Below the pieces are notes generated by a model. It was not told the origin of the DNA, did no database searches, and saw only the letters and a list, made by a program, of their open reading frames with translations. 42,995 bases of DNA from the IMG/VR virus record IMGVR_UViG_3300037086_000089, positions 1-42,995 of that record, one strand, 5' to 3'. Origin of the DNA: a virus. The translations under genes were made by a program, and so were the position numbers. Within the stretch, counting starts at the first letter, position 1; each line of letters starts with the position of its first letter. Below are positions 31,251 to 38,309 of the stretch, piece after piece.

Positions 31251-31976
31251 ATGGAGAAGGGCGTAGCCACAGAAATCGTCGCTCTTGGAGCCCCAACGCT
31301 CCTTGAAGTGGGCGGGGAGAAGTTCTCGCGGGATCACCTGCACGTTGTCGCGCACGATCCGCGACCCGAACCCGTGAAGGCTTTCACGCTGACGGCGATC
31401 AAGGACTATCTCGGCGCGGAGGTTGACATCAGCCTTCTCAATGACACCATGTTGATCCTGCACGTCGAGTCCCCCACAGTCGTCTCAGTCAGAGGATCGG
31501 CGGACGGTCCCTATCTCAAGAGGACGAGCTTCCTCACTGTCACCCCTCCGAGCCGATCCGCGTTCCCCTTCGGACAGTTCATGGACGCCGACAAGTTCAT
31601 CATCTGCTTGCAGACGATGTTCGAGGCAACCGACGACAGCAAGTATCTCCTCAAGCTGTGCAGTCGCATCGTGGCTGGCAAGGAGATCACGCGCGAGGAC
31701 GACGGGGTGACGCAGGTCGTCACCGTGAAGAAGGGCGTGGCGCTCAAGGAATCGGTGGAGATCAAGCCGCGCGTGGACTTGGCGCCCTACCGCAGCTTCA
31801 ACGAGCTTCCCCAGCCCATCAGTTCCTTCCTCTTCCGCGTGGAGGGTGGGGATGAGGACGATCCTCCGAAGTGTGCACTGTTCGAGGCGGACGGAGGGGC
31901 GTGGCAGATCAAGGCAATCATCGCCATCAAGGAATGGCTGAAAGCGGCGATGCCCGAGAAGGCGGTGGTAGCATGA
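31251..31976 (+). CDS. Phage protein of recombination cluster, DUF2303-like by pattern
   Basis: A 241-aa protein starting one base after the previous stop. Conserved segments are LEVGGEKFSRDHLHVV, FTLTAIKDYL, MLILHVESPTVVSV, FPFGQFMDADKFIICLQTMF, DDGVTQVVTVKKGVAL and CALFEADGGAWQIKAIIAIKEWL. This series matches a family found beside YqaJ/RecT-type genes in many phages. The biochemical role is not known; by position it helps recombination or ssDNA handling. It ends ATGA-overlapping the next gene. Confidence 0.65.
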   Translation: MEKGVATEIVALGAPTLLEVGGEKFSRDHLHVVAHDPRPEPVKAFTLTAIKDYLGAEVDISLLNDTMLILHVESPTVVSVRGSADGPYLKRTSFLTVTPPSRSAFPFGQFMDADKFIICLQTMFEATDDSKYLLKLCSRIVAGKEITREDDGVTQVVTVKKGVALKESVEIKPRVDLAPYRSFNELPQPISSFLFRVEGGDEDDPPKCALFEADGGAWQIKAIIAIKEWLKAAMPEKAVVA

Positions 31977-32950
31977 GCAACGAACAGACCGCGCTGGAGA
32001 AGCGCGGAGGGTTTGGAACGGCGGTGGCAAGGCCGCAGTCGGCGCCGGGCAACACGGACGCAGAGCGTGCTATTGCCGAGGTCAAGGGTGCGATCACCAT
32101 TGCCATGGCAAACCCCCGGGACCAGGCTGCGGCAGTGGAGCGGATCCGGGCCGCGTGTCGACGCCCGACACTGGCCGAGGCGGCAATTTACGCCTACCCC
32201 CGCGGCGGGTCGACGGTCACAGGTCCGAGCATCAGGCTCGCAGAGGCCATCGCTCAGAATTGGGGAAATTTCCAGTTCGGGGTACGCGAGCTGTCCAGCG
32301 ACGCGCAGAAGTCCAGCATCCAGGCGTATGCGTGGGATGTGGAGACGAACACAAGGGCGGAAAAGACCTTCGAGGTACCCCACACCCGCTACTCCCGGGA
32401 CAAGGGAAACGTCAGGCTCACGGATCCGCGCGACATCTACGAGATGGTCGCCAATCAGGGCGCGCGCCGTCTTCGCGCTTGCATCCTCTCCATGGTCCCC
32501 GGTGACGTGGTGGAGATGGCCGTCGAGGAGTGCGGAAAGACCCAGGAGGCGGAGCTAGAGAAGGGCGGGGTGTCGAAGCCCGAGCGCATCAAGAAGATGC
32601 TGGCGGCTTTTGCCAAGATGGGTGTGGACCGAAACACCCTGGAGGGATACCTCAAGCACACGGCGGAAGCCATGAGCAACGCGGAGATTCTTGCCATGGG
32701 CCGCATCTACACGGCGATCGAGAGCGAAGGCAGGAAGCCCGAGGAATACTTTCCGAGCAAGAAGCCCCCTGCAGCGAGCGTCAAGGATGCGGTGGAGCAG
32801 AAGGCGCAGGCGGCGCGCGGTGGCGGGATCGCCGGAATATTCGGAGGCGGGAAGAAGCCCGCAGCACCGGCAGGCAAGCTGGACGTGGAGACGGGAGAGA
32901 GGGAGCCCGGCCAGGATGACGAGGGTCCTGGGCTGGAGTTCGATCAGTAG
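31973..32950 (+). CDS. Probable ssDNA-annealing recombination protein
   Basis: A 325-aa protein. The core is RPTLAEAAIYAYPRGGSTVTGPSIRLAEAIAQNWGNFQFGVREL, then YAWDVETNTRAEKTFEVPHTRY and DPRDIYEMVANQGARRLRACILSMVPGDVVEMAV. This series is typical of a phage family placed beside YqaJ exonucleases and thought to act as an annealing protein in the place of RecT. The C-terminus is a low-complexity Gly/Lys/Pro/Ala tail ending in the acidic DDEGPGLEF, like the tails of SSB-type proteins. Annealing activity is inferred from synteny. Confidence 0.6.
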   Translation: MSNEQTALEKRGGFGTAVARPQSAPGNTDAERAIAEVKGAITIAMANPRDQAAAVERIRAACRRPTLAEAAIYAYPRGGSTVTGPSIRLAEAIAQNWGNFQFGVRELSSDAQKSSIQAYAWDVETNTRAEKTFEVPHTRYSRDKGNVRLTDPRDIYEMVANQGARRLRACILSMVPGDVVEMAVEECGKTQEAELEKGGVSKPERIKKMLAAFAKMGVDRNTLEGYLKHTAEAMSNAEILAMGRIYTAIESEGRKPEEYFPSKKPPAASVKDAVEQKAQAARGGGIAGIFGGGKKPAAPAGKLDVETGEREPGQDDEGPGLEFDQ

Positions 32951-33255
32951 AACCCAACGCCGTTTAAGGCATAAGGGTAAAAGCCCTCACCGTGTTTCGG
33001 CCGGGAGGGTGGGAAGCGGAACCAGTAAGCGGTGCTCCCGCGGAAGCCTCCGCTTCCCTTTCATGGGGGCAGGGAGGGCGTGTTCTCGGCCGAACCCCGG
33101 TTCGACTCCGGGTGCCTCCAATCAGGCGGTTCGACTCCGCTCGCTTGCCGAGATCGGGTGAAGAACACCGTTCGAATCGGTGACGTGGCGAAAGCCATTA
33201 GACGGGCCTGCCGTGGGTGGCAGGGGCATGACGGCCCGGAAAGACGGGCAAACAC
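32951..33255 (+). ncRNA. Structured non-coding block with tRNA-like elements
   Basis: There is no credible gene here, but RNA-like structure is dense. GGGAAGCGGA pairs with TCCGCTTCCC, GGAAGC-CTCC-GCTTCC is an alternative hairpin, TGGC-GAAA-GCCA is a GNRA hairpin at about 33186-33197, and CGGGCC pairs with GGCCCG at about 33204-33237. Three tRNA-like T arms occur near 33096-33112 (CCCGG-TTCGACT-CCGGG), 33125-33141 (GGCGG-TTCGACT-CCGCT) and 33166-33182 (CACCG-TTCGAAT-CGGTG). They are too close to be complete separate tRNAs. I could not draw a full standard tRNA here. It may be degraded tRNAs, interrupted tRNAs or a novel RNA. Confidence 0.45.
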
Positions 33256-33327
33256 GCCGGTCGTGGTGCAAGGGTAGCACACTGGTCTGTGGAACCAGAG
33301 ACGGGAGTTCAAATCTCCTCGGCGGGC
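33256..33327 (+). tRNA. tRNA-His (GUG)
   Basis: The cloverleaf has acceptor CCGGTCG/CGGCGGG with one mismatch at 3-70 and the extra 5' G with C73, the hallmark of tRNA-His. The D arm is GTGC-AAGGGTA-GCAC, the anticodon arm CTGGT-CTGTGGA-ACCAG (GTG anticodon), a 4-base variable region follows, and the T arm is GGGAG-TTCAAAT-CTCCT. No CCA is encoded. The next gene starts three bases later. Confidence 0.8.
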
Positions 33328-33329
33328 CT

Positions 33330-33515
33330 ATGAGGACTTTCTACGTGATAAAGCGTTCGGATGGCCGGTACTGGACCTGCTCCAGTGCAAGGCAGGGCTG
33401 GGCCAAGTCGCTTGACAGCGCGGAGCTTTGCTCCAAGGACCGAGCGCGCAGGCTAAAGGGCTCAGACGATCAGATCGTGGCGGTCATCGTCCGAAGAAAG
33501 GTGGTGAGAGGATGA
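33330..33515 (+). CDS. Small phage protein
   Basis: A 61-aa protein starting at ATG 33330, just after the tRNA. The pattern RTFYVIKRSDGRYWTCSSARQGW...SAELCSKDRARRL fits a common type of small phage protein (FYVIxxxxGxYW...A) that may be nucleotide- or host-directed. No ribosome site is visible upstream because the tRNA occupies that space, so translation may depend on tRNA excision. No function is known. Confidence 0.55.
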   Translation: MRTFYVIKRSDGRYWTCSSARQGWAKSLDSAELCSKDRARRLKGSDDQIVAVIVRRKVVRG

Positions 33516-33562
33516 AATAGCGCACCTACAGAGACATTTCCTTTTCCGTTTATTCTACCAAC

Positions 33563-33605
33563 GGGGCGGGTAAAACTGTTGGAAGCCTGTGGCTGCGCCC
33601 GCCCC
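33563..33605 (+). other. Hairpin in 33516-33666 gap
   Basis: GGGGCGGG at 33563-33570 pairs perfectly with CCCGCCCC at 33598-33605 around a 27-base loop. Only ACTTT follows, so it is at most a weak terminator. The rest of the gap before the GGAGGAGG ribosome site at about 33653 holds nothing that I recognise. Confidence 0.5.
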
Positions 33606-33666
33606 ACTTTGAACGGAACGTGTTGGTGCGGAAAGTTGGCGAATCGCCCCGTGGAGGAGGTAGAAC

Positions 33667-33846
33667 ATGGCAAGCAATAGACCCTTTGTGGTGCAACGGA
33701 TAGCGACAGGGAAGTACTATTGTCGCGGGGTCAATAGCACCAATCTGCAGAAAGCGTGGGTTATGCGTATCGGGCGCGGGGGATGGAACCGAAAGTTCTG
33801 GCGCATCCTTGACGTTACCTTGACGATAAAGCTGGTGAAGAAATGA
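33667..33846 (+). CDS. Small basic protein (59 aa)
   Basis: An ATG at 33667 follows a strong GTGGAGGAGGTAGAAC site. The product, opening MASNRPFVVQRIATGKYYC, is basic and beta-like with several aromatic residues and ends TLTIKLVKK. Its pattern FVVQR..TGKYY resembles FYVIKRSDGRYW of the preceding small protein, so the two may be distant relatives. Its stop overlaps the next start codon. Confidence 0.6.
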   Translation: MASNRPFVVQRIATGKYYCRGVNSTNLQKAWVMRIGRGGWNRKFWRILDVTLTIKLVKK

Positions 33847-33917
33847 AGGAGCACCCGATCCTGTTTAGCGGCCCGCTGCCTGACGCATCCCTCGCCGACA
33901 CAAAGGAGACGACATGA
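33843..33917 (+). pseudogene. 24-codon chimeric gene remnant
   Basis: The frame opens MKEHPILFSGP, the well-known start of a larger phage protein family that normally continues with VRAILDGRKTQTRR. Here it switches after a few residues to SLADTKETT, the C-terminus also present at the end of the gene at 34360-34695. It therefore looks like a deletion fusion: the head of one gene joined to the tail of another. It still overlaps both neighbours by ATGA and may serve only to couple translation. Confidence 0.55.
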
Positions 33918-33944
33918 GAGATGAACTGCGGGAGAAGGTGGCGC
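33883..33944 (+). repeat. 62-bp gene-junction repeat, copy 1
   Basis: These 62 bases match 34661-34722 with three differences. They cover the end of one gene (LADTKETT), the ribosome site AAGGAGACGAC and the start of the next (ELREKVA). This is direct evidence of tandem duplication of the gene pair. Confidence 0.9.
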
Positions 33945-34363
33945 AGGAAATTGAGTTCTGGTTAGTCGATGGGAATGACAGGTACATACCTGCCAAGCCC
34001 GACGACGACACGTATATTCTCGCCGACCGCATCTTTGTCCTGTTCAACGATAGGGAGTGGCGTGGATTGGTTGACAAGGCCGTCAGTGTGCTTCAACGGC
34101 ACATAGTACCCGATGGACTGAGCGACCATGATGCCCTGACAGAACTGTATAGGATATTCGACGGACCGGAGTACAGGAACGCCCTCCTCACCCGCACAGA
34201 GACGCAGGGGGAGCAGGAGGAACTGAGGGCTGCGGCAGAAGGAATGATTGATTCTGCTTGCCCCGCGTGTGGTTCGGAGCCGGGCGTGAACATCGACTGT
34301 GCGTATTGTATGGGGCCTATCTCAAAGCTACGTGCAGCTCTATCTAAAGGAGATGATGTATGA
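33914..34363 (+). CDS. Accessory protein, DELREKVA paralogue 1
   Basis: A 149-aa protein. Residues 1-50 (RDELREKVAQEIEFWLVDGNDRYIPAKPDDDTYILADRIF) match the start of the protein at 34692, so they are paralogues. The end has four Cys (CPACGSEPGVNIDCAYC) of a zinc-ribbon kind. An AAGGAGACGAC ribosome site is shared with its paralogue. Function unknown; it belongs to a run of duplicated and shuffled accessory genes. Confidence 0.65.
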   Translation: MRDELREKVAQEIEFWLVDGNDRYIPAKPDDDTYILADRIFVLFNDREWRGLVDKAVSVLQRHIVPDGLSDHDALTELYRIFDGPEYRNALLTRTETQGEQEELRAAAEGMIDSACPACGSEPGVNIDCAYCMGPISKLRAALSKGDDV

Positions 34364-34695
34364 GAGCGGGAGAGTGGACAAATCATCTGGCCCAGCAGGT
34401 TCCCGAATCCCGTGAGCCGTCGGGTGGGCTGAGGGAGTGGGCACTGAAACACGAATCGGTGTGGTTGATTGAAGACCCGCAAAATCATCCTCAACAATAC
34501 TGGCTTCCCAACCTCCGGATGGGGACAGACTGGACATACGACGTACATCAAGCAGTTCGATTCGCTCGGCATAATGATGCCAATGCGGTGATAGCTGCCC
34601 GTCCGAACATTGACGAATTGTGGATAGCGGTACAACACGCATGGGATGATCCTGAACTGGACGCCGCCCTCGCCGACACAAAGGAGACGACATGA
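34360..34695 (+). CDS. Accessory mosaic protein
   Basis: A 111-aa protein starting in an ATGA overlap. It contains the linker SREPSGGLREW, similar to SEPSGGLREKI in the protein at 35524. It also has a central WLIEDPQNHPQQYWLPN segment and the shared tail LADTKETT. Trp and His are abundant. No family is recognised. It appears to be assembled from modules that recur in its neighbours. Confidence 0.6.
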   Translation: MRAGEWTNHLAQQVPESREPSGGLREWALKHESVWLIEDPQNHPQQYWLPNLRMGTDWTYDVHQAVRFARHNDANAVIAARPNIDELWIAVQHAWDDPELDAALADTKETT

Positions 34696-34722
34696 GCGAT
34701 GAACTGCGGGAGAAGGTGGCGC
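34661..34722 (+). repeat. 62-bp gene-junction repeat, copy 2
   Basis: Second copy of the stop-ribosome site-start junction found at 33883-33944, offset by 778 bp. Confidence 0.9.
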
Positions 34723-35225
34723 TAGCCATTGAGGATTGGTTGGTCGATGGCGATGAGGACTACATACCCGCCAAACCTGATGCGGACACCTACAAGCTAA
34801 CCAACATCGTTATCGCCCTGTGCAACGGTAGGGGGTTGCGGGAAAGGGTTATTCAAGATATTGTAAACTTCTGCGACGCCACATGCTCTACCGCTGATAC
34901 TGATGAGTGTGAGGTGTTGGCCGACCGCATCCTCGTCCTCCTGCGTCCCGAGCCGGGGCTAAGGGAGGCGGTTGGTAAATATCTCCGGGCATTTCAACAC
35001 GGCGACCTGATTGACCGCCAAAGAACTATGGGCGAAATGAAGGATGCATACTACGGAGACGGCTGCAAGGCAACAACGGAACGCGCCGCCCTTTCCGCTC
35101 CCCGTGATGAACCGAAACCAACCGACATAGCAGGAGATCACACTGGAATGCACTGGGACGGTCTAGCGGGAGTGTGGCGAAGAGACGTCGCTCCCCGTGA
35201 TGAAAGCAAGGAGGGGGGAAGATGA
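34692..35225 (+). CDS. Accessory protein, DELREKVA paralogue 2
   Basis: A 177-aa protein. The N-terminal 40 residues repeat paralogue 1 (SDELREKVALAIEDWLVDGDEDYIPAKPDADTYKL). A second related block, TDECEVLADRILVLLRPEPGLREAVGKYL, follows. The end contains two APRDE-type linkers (SAPRDEPKP and APRDESKEGGR). The last of these also ends the next protein. No catalytic motif was found. ATGA overlaps on both sides. Confidence 0.65.
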   Translation: MSDELREKVALAIEDWLVDGDEDYIPAKPDADTYKLTNIVIALCNGRGLRERVIQDIVNFCDATCSTADTDECEVLADRILVLLRPEPGLREAVGKYLRAFQHGDLIDRQRTMGEMKDAYYGDGCKATTERAALSAPRDEPKPTDIAGDHTGMHWDGLAGVWRRDVAPRDESKEGGR

Positions 35226-35527
35226 GTGAGTTGAAACCGTGCCCGTTCTGCGGAGAAGAGGCAGAATATCGACCTGACCATTACGTGAGGGTGAAGGCTC
35301 ACGACAATCCTAACAGCGAGTGTGTGTTGGAAGGTTATGACACGTTCGCTGTCACGCCAGAATCATGGAACCGTCGCGCCGACCATCTGGAAAGCGAGCC
35401 GTCATGGAAAGCCGCGAGTGATAGGCAAAAACTCGGACCTTGTTGTGAAGATTGTGGACATGAACTACCCGTCCATTATAACAACTGTTCCGCTCCCCGT
35501 GAGGAAAGCAAGGAGGGGGAAAGATGA
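35222..35527 (+). CDS. Lar-like zinc-ribbon protein
   Basis: A 101-aa protein starting MSELKPCPFCGEEAEY, with WNRRAD near residue 51. The CPFCG...WNRR pair is the signature of the Lar restriction-alleviation-like family, usually 60-70 aa. The longer C-terminus adds a second Cys/His group (CCEDCGHELPVHYNNC) and ends in the shared linker APREESKEGER. Lar of the Rac prophage relieves EcoKI restriction; most family members are untested. The DHLESEPS segment after the core recurs in the next protein. Confidence 0.7.
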   Translation: MSELKPCPFCGEEAEYRPDHYVRVKAHDNPNSECVLEGYDTFAVTPESWNRRADHLESEPSWKAASDRQKLGPCCEDCGHELPVHYNNCSAPREESKEGER

Positions 35528-36147
35528 ACCTACAAGACCGGGTACGGGAGTTGCAGAGTGCGCTTTCTGCCTATATGTCTACCGATCCATCGGACAAAGT
35601 CGGAGTACCCGAAAGTGCAGAAAACGAGATATATAAGAATGCACGTATCGCAATGGACAAGGCATACGACGCCATTCGCCTCGCAGACCATCTGGAAAGC
35701 GAGCCGTCGGGTGGGTTGAGAGAAAAGATCAAGGAGGAAATGGAGTGGGCGGCAGGACAGTTGTCCATCTATCTTCGACACCTTCGTGCAAAGAATGATC
35801 CTATGGCACTCGCTTTCACAAACGCCCTCGCTGAGTTCAACGACACGTGCAAGGCCCTCGCCGCCACCCCGAAGCCACCCGAGAGCGCGGGGGCGGGGAG
35901 CGTACCCCGTGAGATATTCGCATCGGCTATCGATCAGTCAAATGCAAAGGCATTCCGACCATCGGAGCCGGGGAGCGAGGGGGTGTTGAAGGAACTGTGG
36001 GACTTCGTGACCAAGGTGGCTCTGGGGGCGTCAATATCATCGTGCCGATCCCATGCCAGAAAGCTGATGGAAGTGAACATTCTCACCCGCCCCGCCGACT
36101 ACGACCCCGACGGCAGGATAGTGCATGAGGAAGGGGGAGAGAGGTGA
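35524..36147 (+). CDS. Accessory mosaic protein
   Basis: A 207-aa protein with an ATGA overlap. Mostly helical. It carries ADHLESEPSGGLREKIKEEMEWA near residues 54-76, also encoded by a 23-bp DNA identity with the previous gene, and a Pro/Ser/Gly-rich linker (PPESAGAGSVPREI). A C-terminal helical part ends HEEGGER. No family is recognised. It is the last of the shuffled accessory genes. Confidence 0.6.
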   Translation: MNLQDRVRELQSALSAYMSTDPSDKVGVPESAENEIYKNARIAMDKAYDAIRLADHLESEPSGGLREKIKEEMEWAAGQLSIYLRHLRAKNDPMALAFTNALAEFNDTCKALAATPKPPESAGAGSVPREIFASAIDQSNAKAFRPSEPGSEGVLKELWDFVTKVALGASISSCRSHARKLMEVNILTRPADYDPDGRIVHEEGGER

Positions 36148-36455
36148 AGCGAGCAATTGGCAGAATCAAGGGGGACGGCGGTCCCCTGAGCGGCACCATC
36201 TACGACTTCGACGACTGGCGAGAGGCCGCGGACTTCTCCATGTCGCGCAAGGCCGTATCGAAAGACTTGCTGGACGTGGTTGTCCCCCCGTTCAACAGGC
36301 ACCAGGCCATGAGGCTCAAGGCGAATCTGTGCGTAGAGCTTGCGGGAGGGAAGATGAGCTGGCGCTTCCATTCCTCTCCCGGGATCCCCATCGACTACCT
36401 TCCAAAGCCACACGCGCAGGACATCGACAGGGTGAGACGATGGCGAGCATGGTAG
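36144..36455 (+). CDS. Small hypothetical protein
   Basis: A 103-aa protein with a GTG start in a GTGA overlap and an AAGGGGGAGAG site. The sequence is basic at the ends and rich in aromatic residues (IYDFDDWREAADFSMSRKAV, WRFHSSPGIPIDYLP). It overlaps the next gene by 16 bases. No family is recognised. It does not share the linker modules of the preceding genes. Confidence 0.6.
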   Translation: MKRAIGRIKGDGGPLSGTIYDFDDWREAADFSMSRKAVSKDLLDVVVPPFNRHQAMRLKANLCVELAGGKMSWRFHSSPGIPIDYLPKPHAQDIDRVRRWRAW

Positions 36456-36616
36456 TCGAAAGATCCACGAACGATTGGAATGAGGAAATCAACGTGGTCT
36501 ATCCAAGCGGGATGAAATTTCTGATCATCGTATTGAACGGCGACAAGCCAATCAGCGACGAAGAGGCTATCAGGCAGGCAGAAGCGTGGGCGCTTGCCCA
36601 CCCGAAAACAGTATGA
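36440..36616 (+). CDS. Small hypothetical protein
   Basis: A 58-aa protein from ATG 36440 (or 36449). It contains NEEINVVYPSGMKFLIIVLNGDKPISDEEAIRQAEAWAL, a beta-strand pair followed by a helix. It ends ATGA-overlapping the resolvase gene. No function is known; coupling suggests it is co-expressed with the resolvase. Confidence 0.6.
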   Translation: MASMVVERSTNDWNEEINVVYPSGMKFLIIVLNGDKPISDEEAIRQAEAWALAHPKTV

Positions 36617-36978
36617 TCCGGGCCACCTGGACAGGAATCGCCGTCTCTGACAACCGCCGCCTCATGCACACCCGGGGCCGAATGATCGCCAATCCCAAAT
36701 ACAAGGTGTTCAAGGAGTCGATGGCGTGGGCGATCCAGGGCGGGAACCCTCACCAATGCTGCTACCATGGCCGTGTCTCTATGACCCTCCGCGTCTCCCT
36801 ACCCTCGCGCATGGACAGTATGGCGATCATCAAGGCGGCCTGCGATGCCGCTCAGATGGCGCTGGCCTACCTTGACGACAACCAAGTTGATCGCCTCCTG
36901 GTGATTCGGGAGGGCAAGGCCAATAGAAAAACGTCAACGATTGTGTTTGAGATAGCGGAGATGCCCGAAAAAGGATAG
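36613..36978 (+). CDS. RusA-like Holliday junction resolvase (atypical site)
   Basis: A 121-aa protein. The RusA pattern is visible: a variable N-terminus, then GRVSMTLRVSLPSRMDSMAIIKAACDAAQMALAYLDDNQVDRLLVI. In E. coli RusA the site is RDLDNxxK plus a later Asp pair. Here D68, K74 and D88/D89 are kept, but the second Asp and the Asn of the DxDN motif are replaced by Met and Ala. It may therefore be inactive or use other residues. RusA-type enzymes cut four-way junctions in phage recombination. It is the last rightward gene. Confidence 0.6.
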   Translation: MIRATWTGIAVSDNRRLMHTRGRMIANPKYKVFKESMAWAIQGGNPHQCCYHGRVSMTLRVSLPSRMDSMAIIKAACDAAQMALAYLDDNQVDRLLVIREGKANRKTSTIVFEIAEMPEKG

Positions 36979-37047
36979 CTGTCCCTTTGGTGGCTTGGCA
37001 GGGCTGCACGAAACAACGCCTTGCCGTCTCATTCTGTGGCTGAAATG

Positions 37048-37078
37048 AAAAAGGCCCCCAGACGCTCGTGGAGGCCCT
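37048..37078 (-). terminator. Intrinsic terminator for leftward operon
   Basis: On the minus strand GGCCTCCA pairs with TGGGGGCC (one U.G pair) around an 8-base loop and is followed by UUUUU. On the plus strand the same arms contain a C-A mismatch and no U tract, so it acts mainly on leftward transcripts. It lies 28 bases after the integrase stop in the only convergent gap (36979-37105). Confidence 0.8.
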
Positions 37079-37105
37079 TAGAATAAATCCGTATACTTTT
37101 GTAGA

Positions 37106-37963
37106 CTATAAATCCTCTCCTTCCTGCAGCTCCTCGTCCGTCAGCTCGCTTTTCACGTAGAAACGGGCTGTCACTTCGATTGAGCTGTGCCCCAGCATGG
37201 TCGACACCCCCTTGAGGTTCCTGGAGGTTCTGAACAGATCCGTTGCCCGGCTGTGGCGAAGGTCGTGAGCCGTGACGCGGCGCCCGATGGCGATTCTGGC
37301 CGTCCGGTTGATCTCGTGGGTGATCCACTGGCGGCTGTAGGGACGCCCTGGGCTGGATTCAAATAGCCAGACGCGCCGGATGCTGTGAAACTCCTCGTTG
37401 ATGGCCCCCAGCAGCTCCCGGGGGATGGACACCCATCGTTCCTTGTCCCCTTTTCCTCTGAGTCGGACCCTTGCCCTTTGTTCGTCGACCTTCACGTCAG
37501 CCTGCCTGACTGACAAGGCCTCCGAAATGCGCGCGGCGGTGGCGTAGAGGAAGCGTGTCACCAGAGCGAGCCTCGGAGACAGCTCCTTGAGGATCTCGGA
37601 GCGCTCATGGCCGTCGACCACCCGGATCTCCGAATTGGCGGGCTTCGGGGCTTTGATCGAGTCCAGGGCGGCCTTCAATCGGTAGTAGTCCATCATGTCC
37701 ATGCCGGCCTTTTCGGCGGCCTGCAGGATGGCGGACTTTCCTCCGAATATTTCCTGATTGATCTTCGATGCGCTTGCCCCGGCTTTTCGCTCTGCCTTGA
37801 TCCATTCGTCGAACAGACGAGCAGACAGCGGCCTCTTCCCTGCCCACTCGATCCACCTTGCCATGGCGCCGCGGTACGCCGCTTCGGTGAGCGGGCTTTT
37901 TGCCTTCACCTGGAGCAGCGTCTCCGCTTCAATTCCCGGCATCTTAACAACCGACGTTTCCAT
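37106..37963 (-). CDS. int: Tyrosine recombinase / integrase
   Basis: A 285-aa protein with the full catalytic set: R145 in TAARISEAL, K171 in GKGDKER, H233/R236 in HDLRHSRA, H259 in LGHSS, and Y269 in ARFYVKSE. Residues 1-105 form the SAM-like core-binding domain. I chose the ATG at 37963 because GGGGAGG lies seven bases upstream and because it overlaps the stop of the small gene before it (TGATG). A longer opening to 38137 runs through that gene. It would integrate the genome at an att site, which I could not locate. Its presence suggests a temperate life style. Confidence 0.85.
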   Translation of the reverse strand: METSVVKMPGIEAETLLQVKAKSPLTEAAYRGAMARWIEWAGKRPLSARLFDEWIKAERKAGASASKINQEIFGGKSAILQAAEKAGMDMMDYYRLKAALDSIKAPKPANSEIRVVDGHERSEILKELSPRLALVTRFLYATAARISEALSVRQADVKVDEQRARVRLRGKGDKERWVSIPRELLGAINEEFHSIRRVWLFESSPGRPYSRQWITHEINRTARIAIGRRVTAHDLRHSRATDLFRTSRNLKGVSTMLGHSSIEVTARFYVKSELTDEELQEGEDL

Positions 37964-38130
37964 CACCATCCCTCCCCGATTTCTCGCATGAAGCGCTTCA
38001 CGTCCCGCATAAGGCGCCACTCCTTCCACGCCTTGCGGACCAGTGAGCAGAGCTGGAAGAGTCCGCATGCGCACACCGCGGCCAGGATGAAGCCGGCCAG
38101 AACGGTCGTAAAATACTCGGCGCCGCTCAT
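37963..38130 (-). CDS. Small membrane protein upstream of integrase
   Basis: A 55-aa frame, MSGAEYFTTVLAG..., with one membrane helix at about residues 8-28 (TVLAGFILAAVCACGLFQLC) and a basic cytoplasmic tail (KAWKEWRLMRDVKRFMREIG). It starts in an ATGA overlap with the gene before and its stop overlaps the integrase start. The overlaps support translation. No function is known. Confidence 0.6.
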   Translation of the reverse strand: MSGAEYFTTVLAGFILAAVCACGLFQLCSLVRKAWKEWRLMRDVKRFMREIGEGW

Positions 38131-38294
38131 GTCTCACCCACCCTTTTGTGCCACACCGCGAGGGCTATGTAGACCTCCGGCTCCATAAAGATGACGTTGC
38201 TCGGGTCATCCGGGTACCCGTTCTCCGTGGTGAGCTTCACCATTCCATCGACCATTTCGACGTACACGCTGTCCCCCAGATATGTCTTTTCCAT
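38127..38294 (-). CDS. Small conserved phage protein (YLGDSVY type)
   Basis: A 55-aa protein beginning MEKTYLGDSVYVEMVDGM and containing LTTENGYPDDPSN and FMEPEVYIAL. This pattern (KTYLGDSVYxE...LTTENG...LEPEV) is a widely seen small phage protein of unknown role. GGAGG lies six bases before the ATG at 38294. It overlaps the next gene as ATGA. Confidence 0.7.
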   Translation of the reverse strand: MEKTYLGDSVYVEMVDGMVKLTTENGYPDDPSNVIFMEPEVYIALAVWHKRVGET

Positions 38295-38309
38295 CCTCAT
38301 CCTCCATGC

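Noticed and set aside
33065-33120. A complete tRNA with acceptor GGGGGCA/TGCCTCC
   Set aside because: Only 56 bases separate the acceptor ends and no anticodon arm with U33 can be drawn; it is treated as part of the structured block.
32951-33255. CRISPR array from repeated TTCGACT hairpins
   Set aside because: The repeats are short, unequal and tRNA T-arm-like, without uniform spacers or cas genes.
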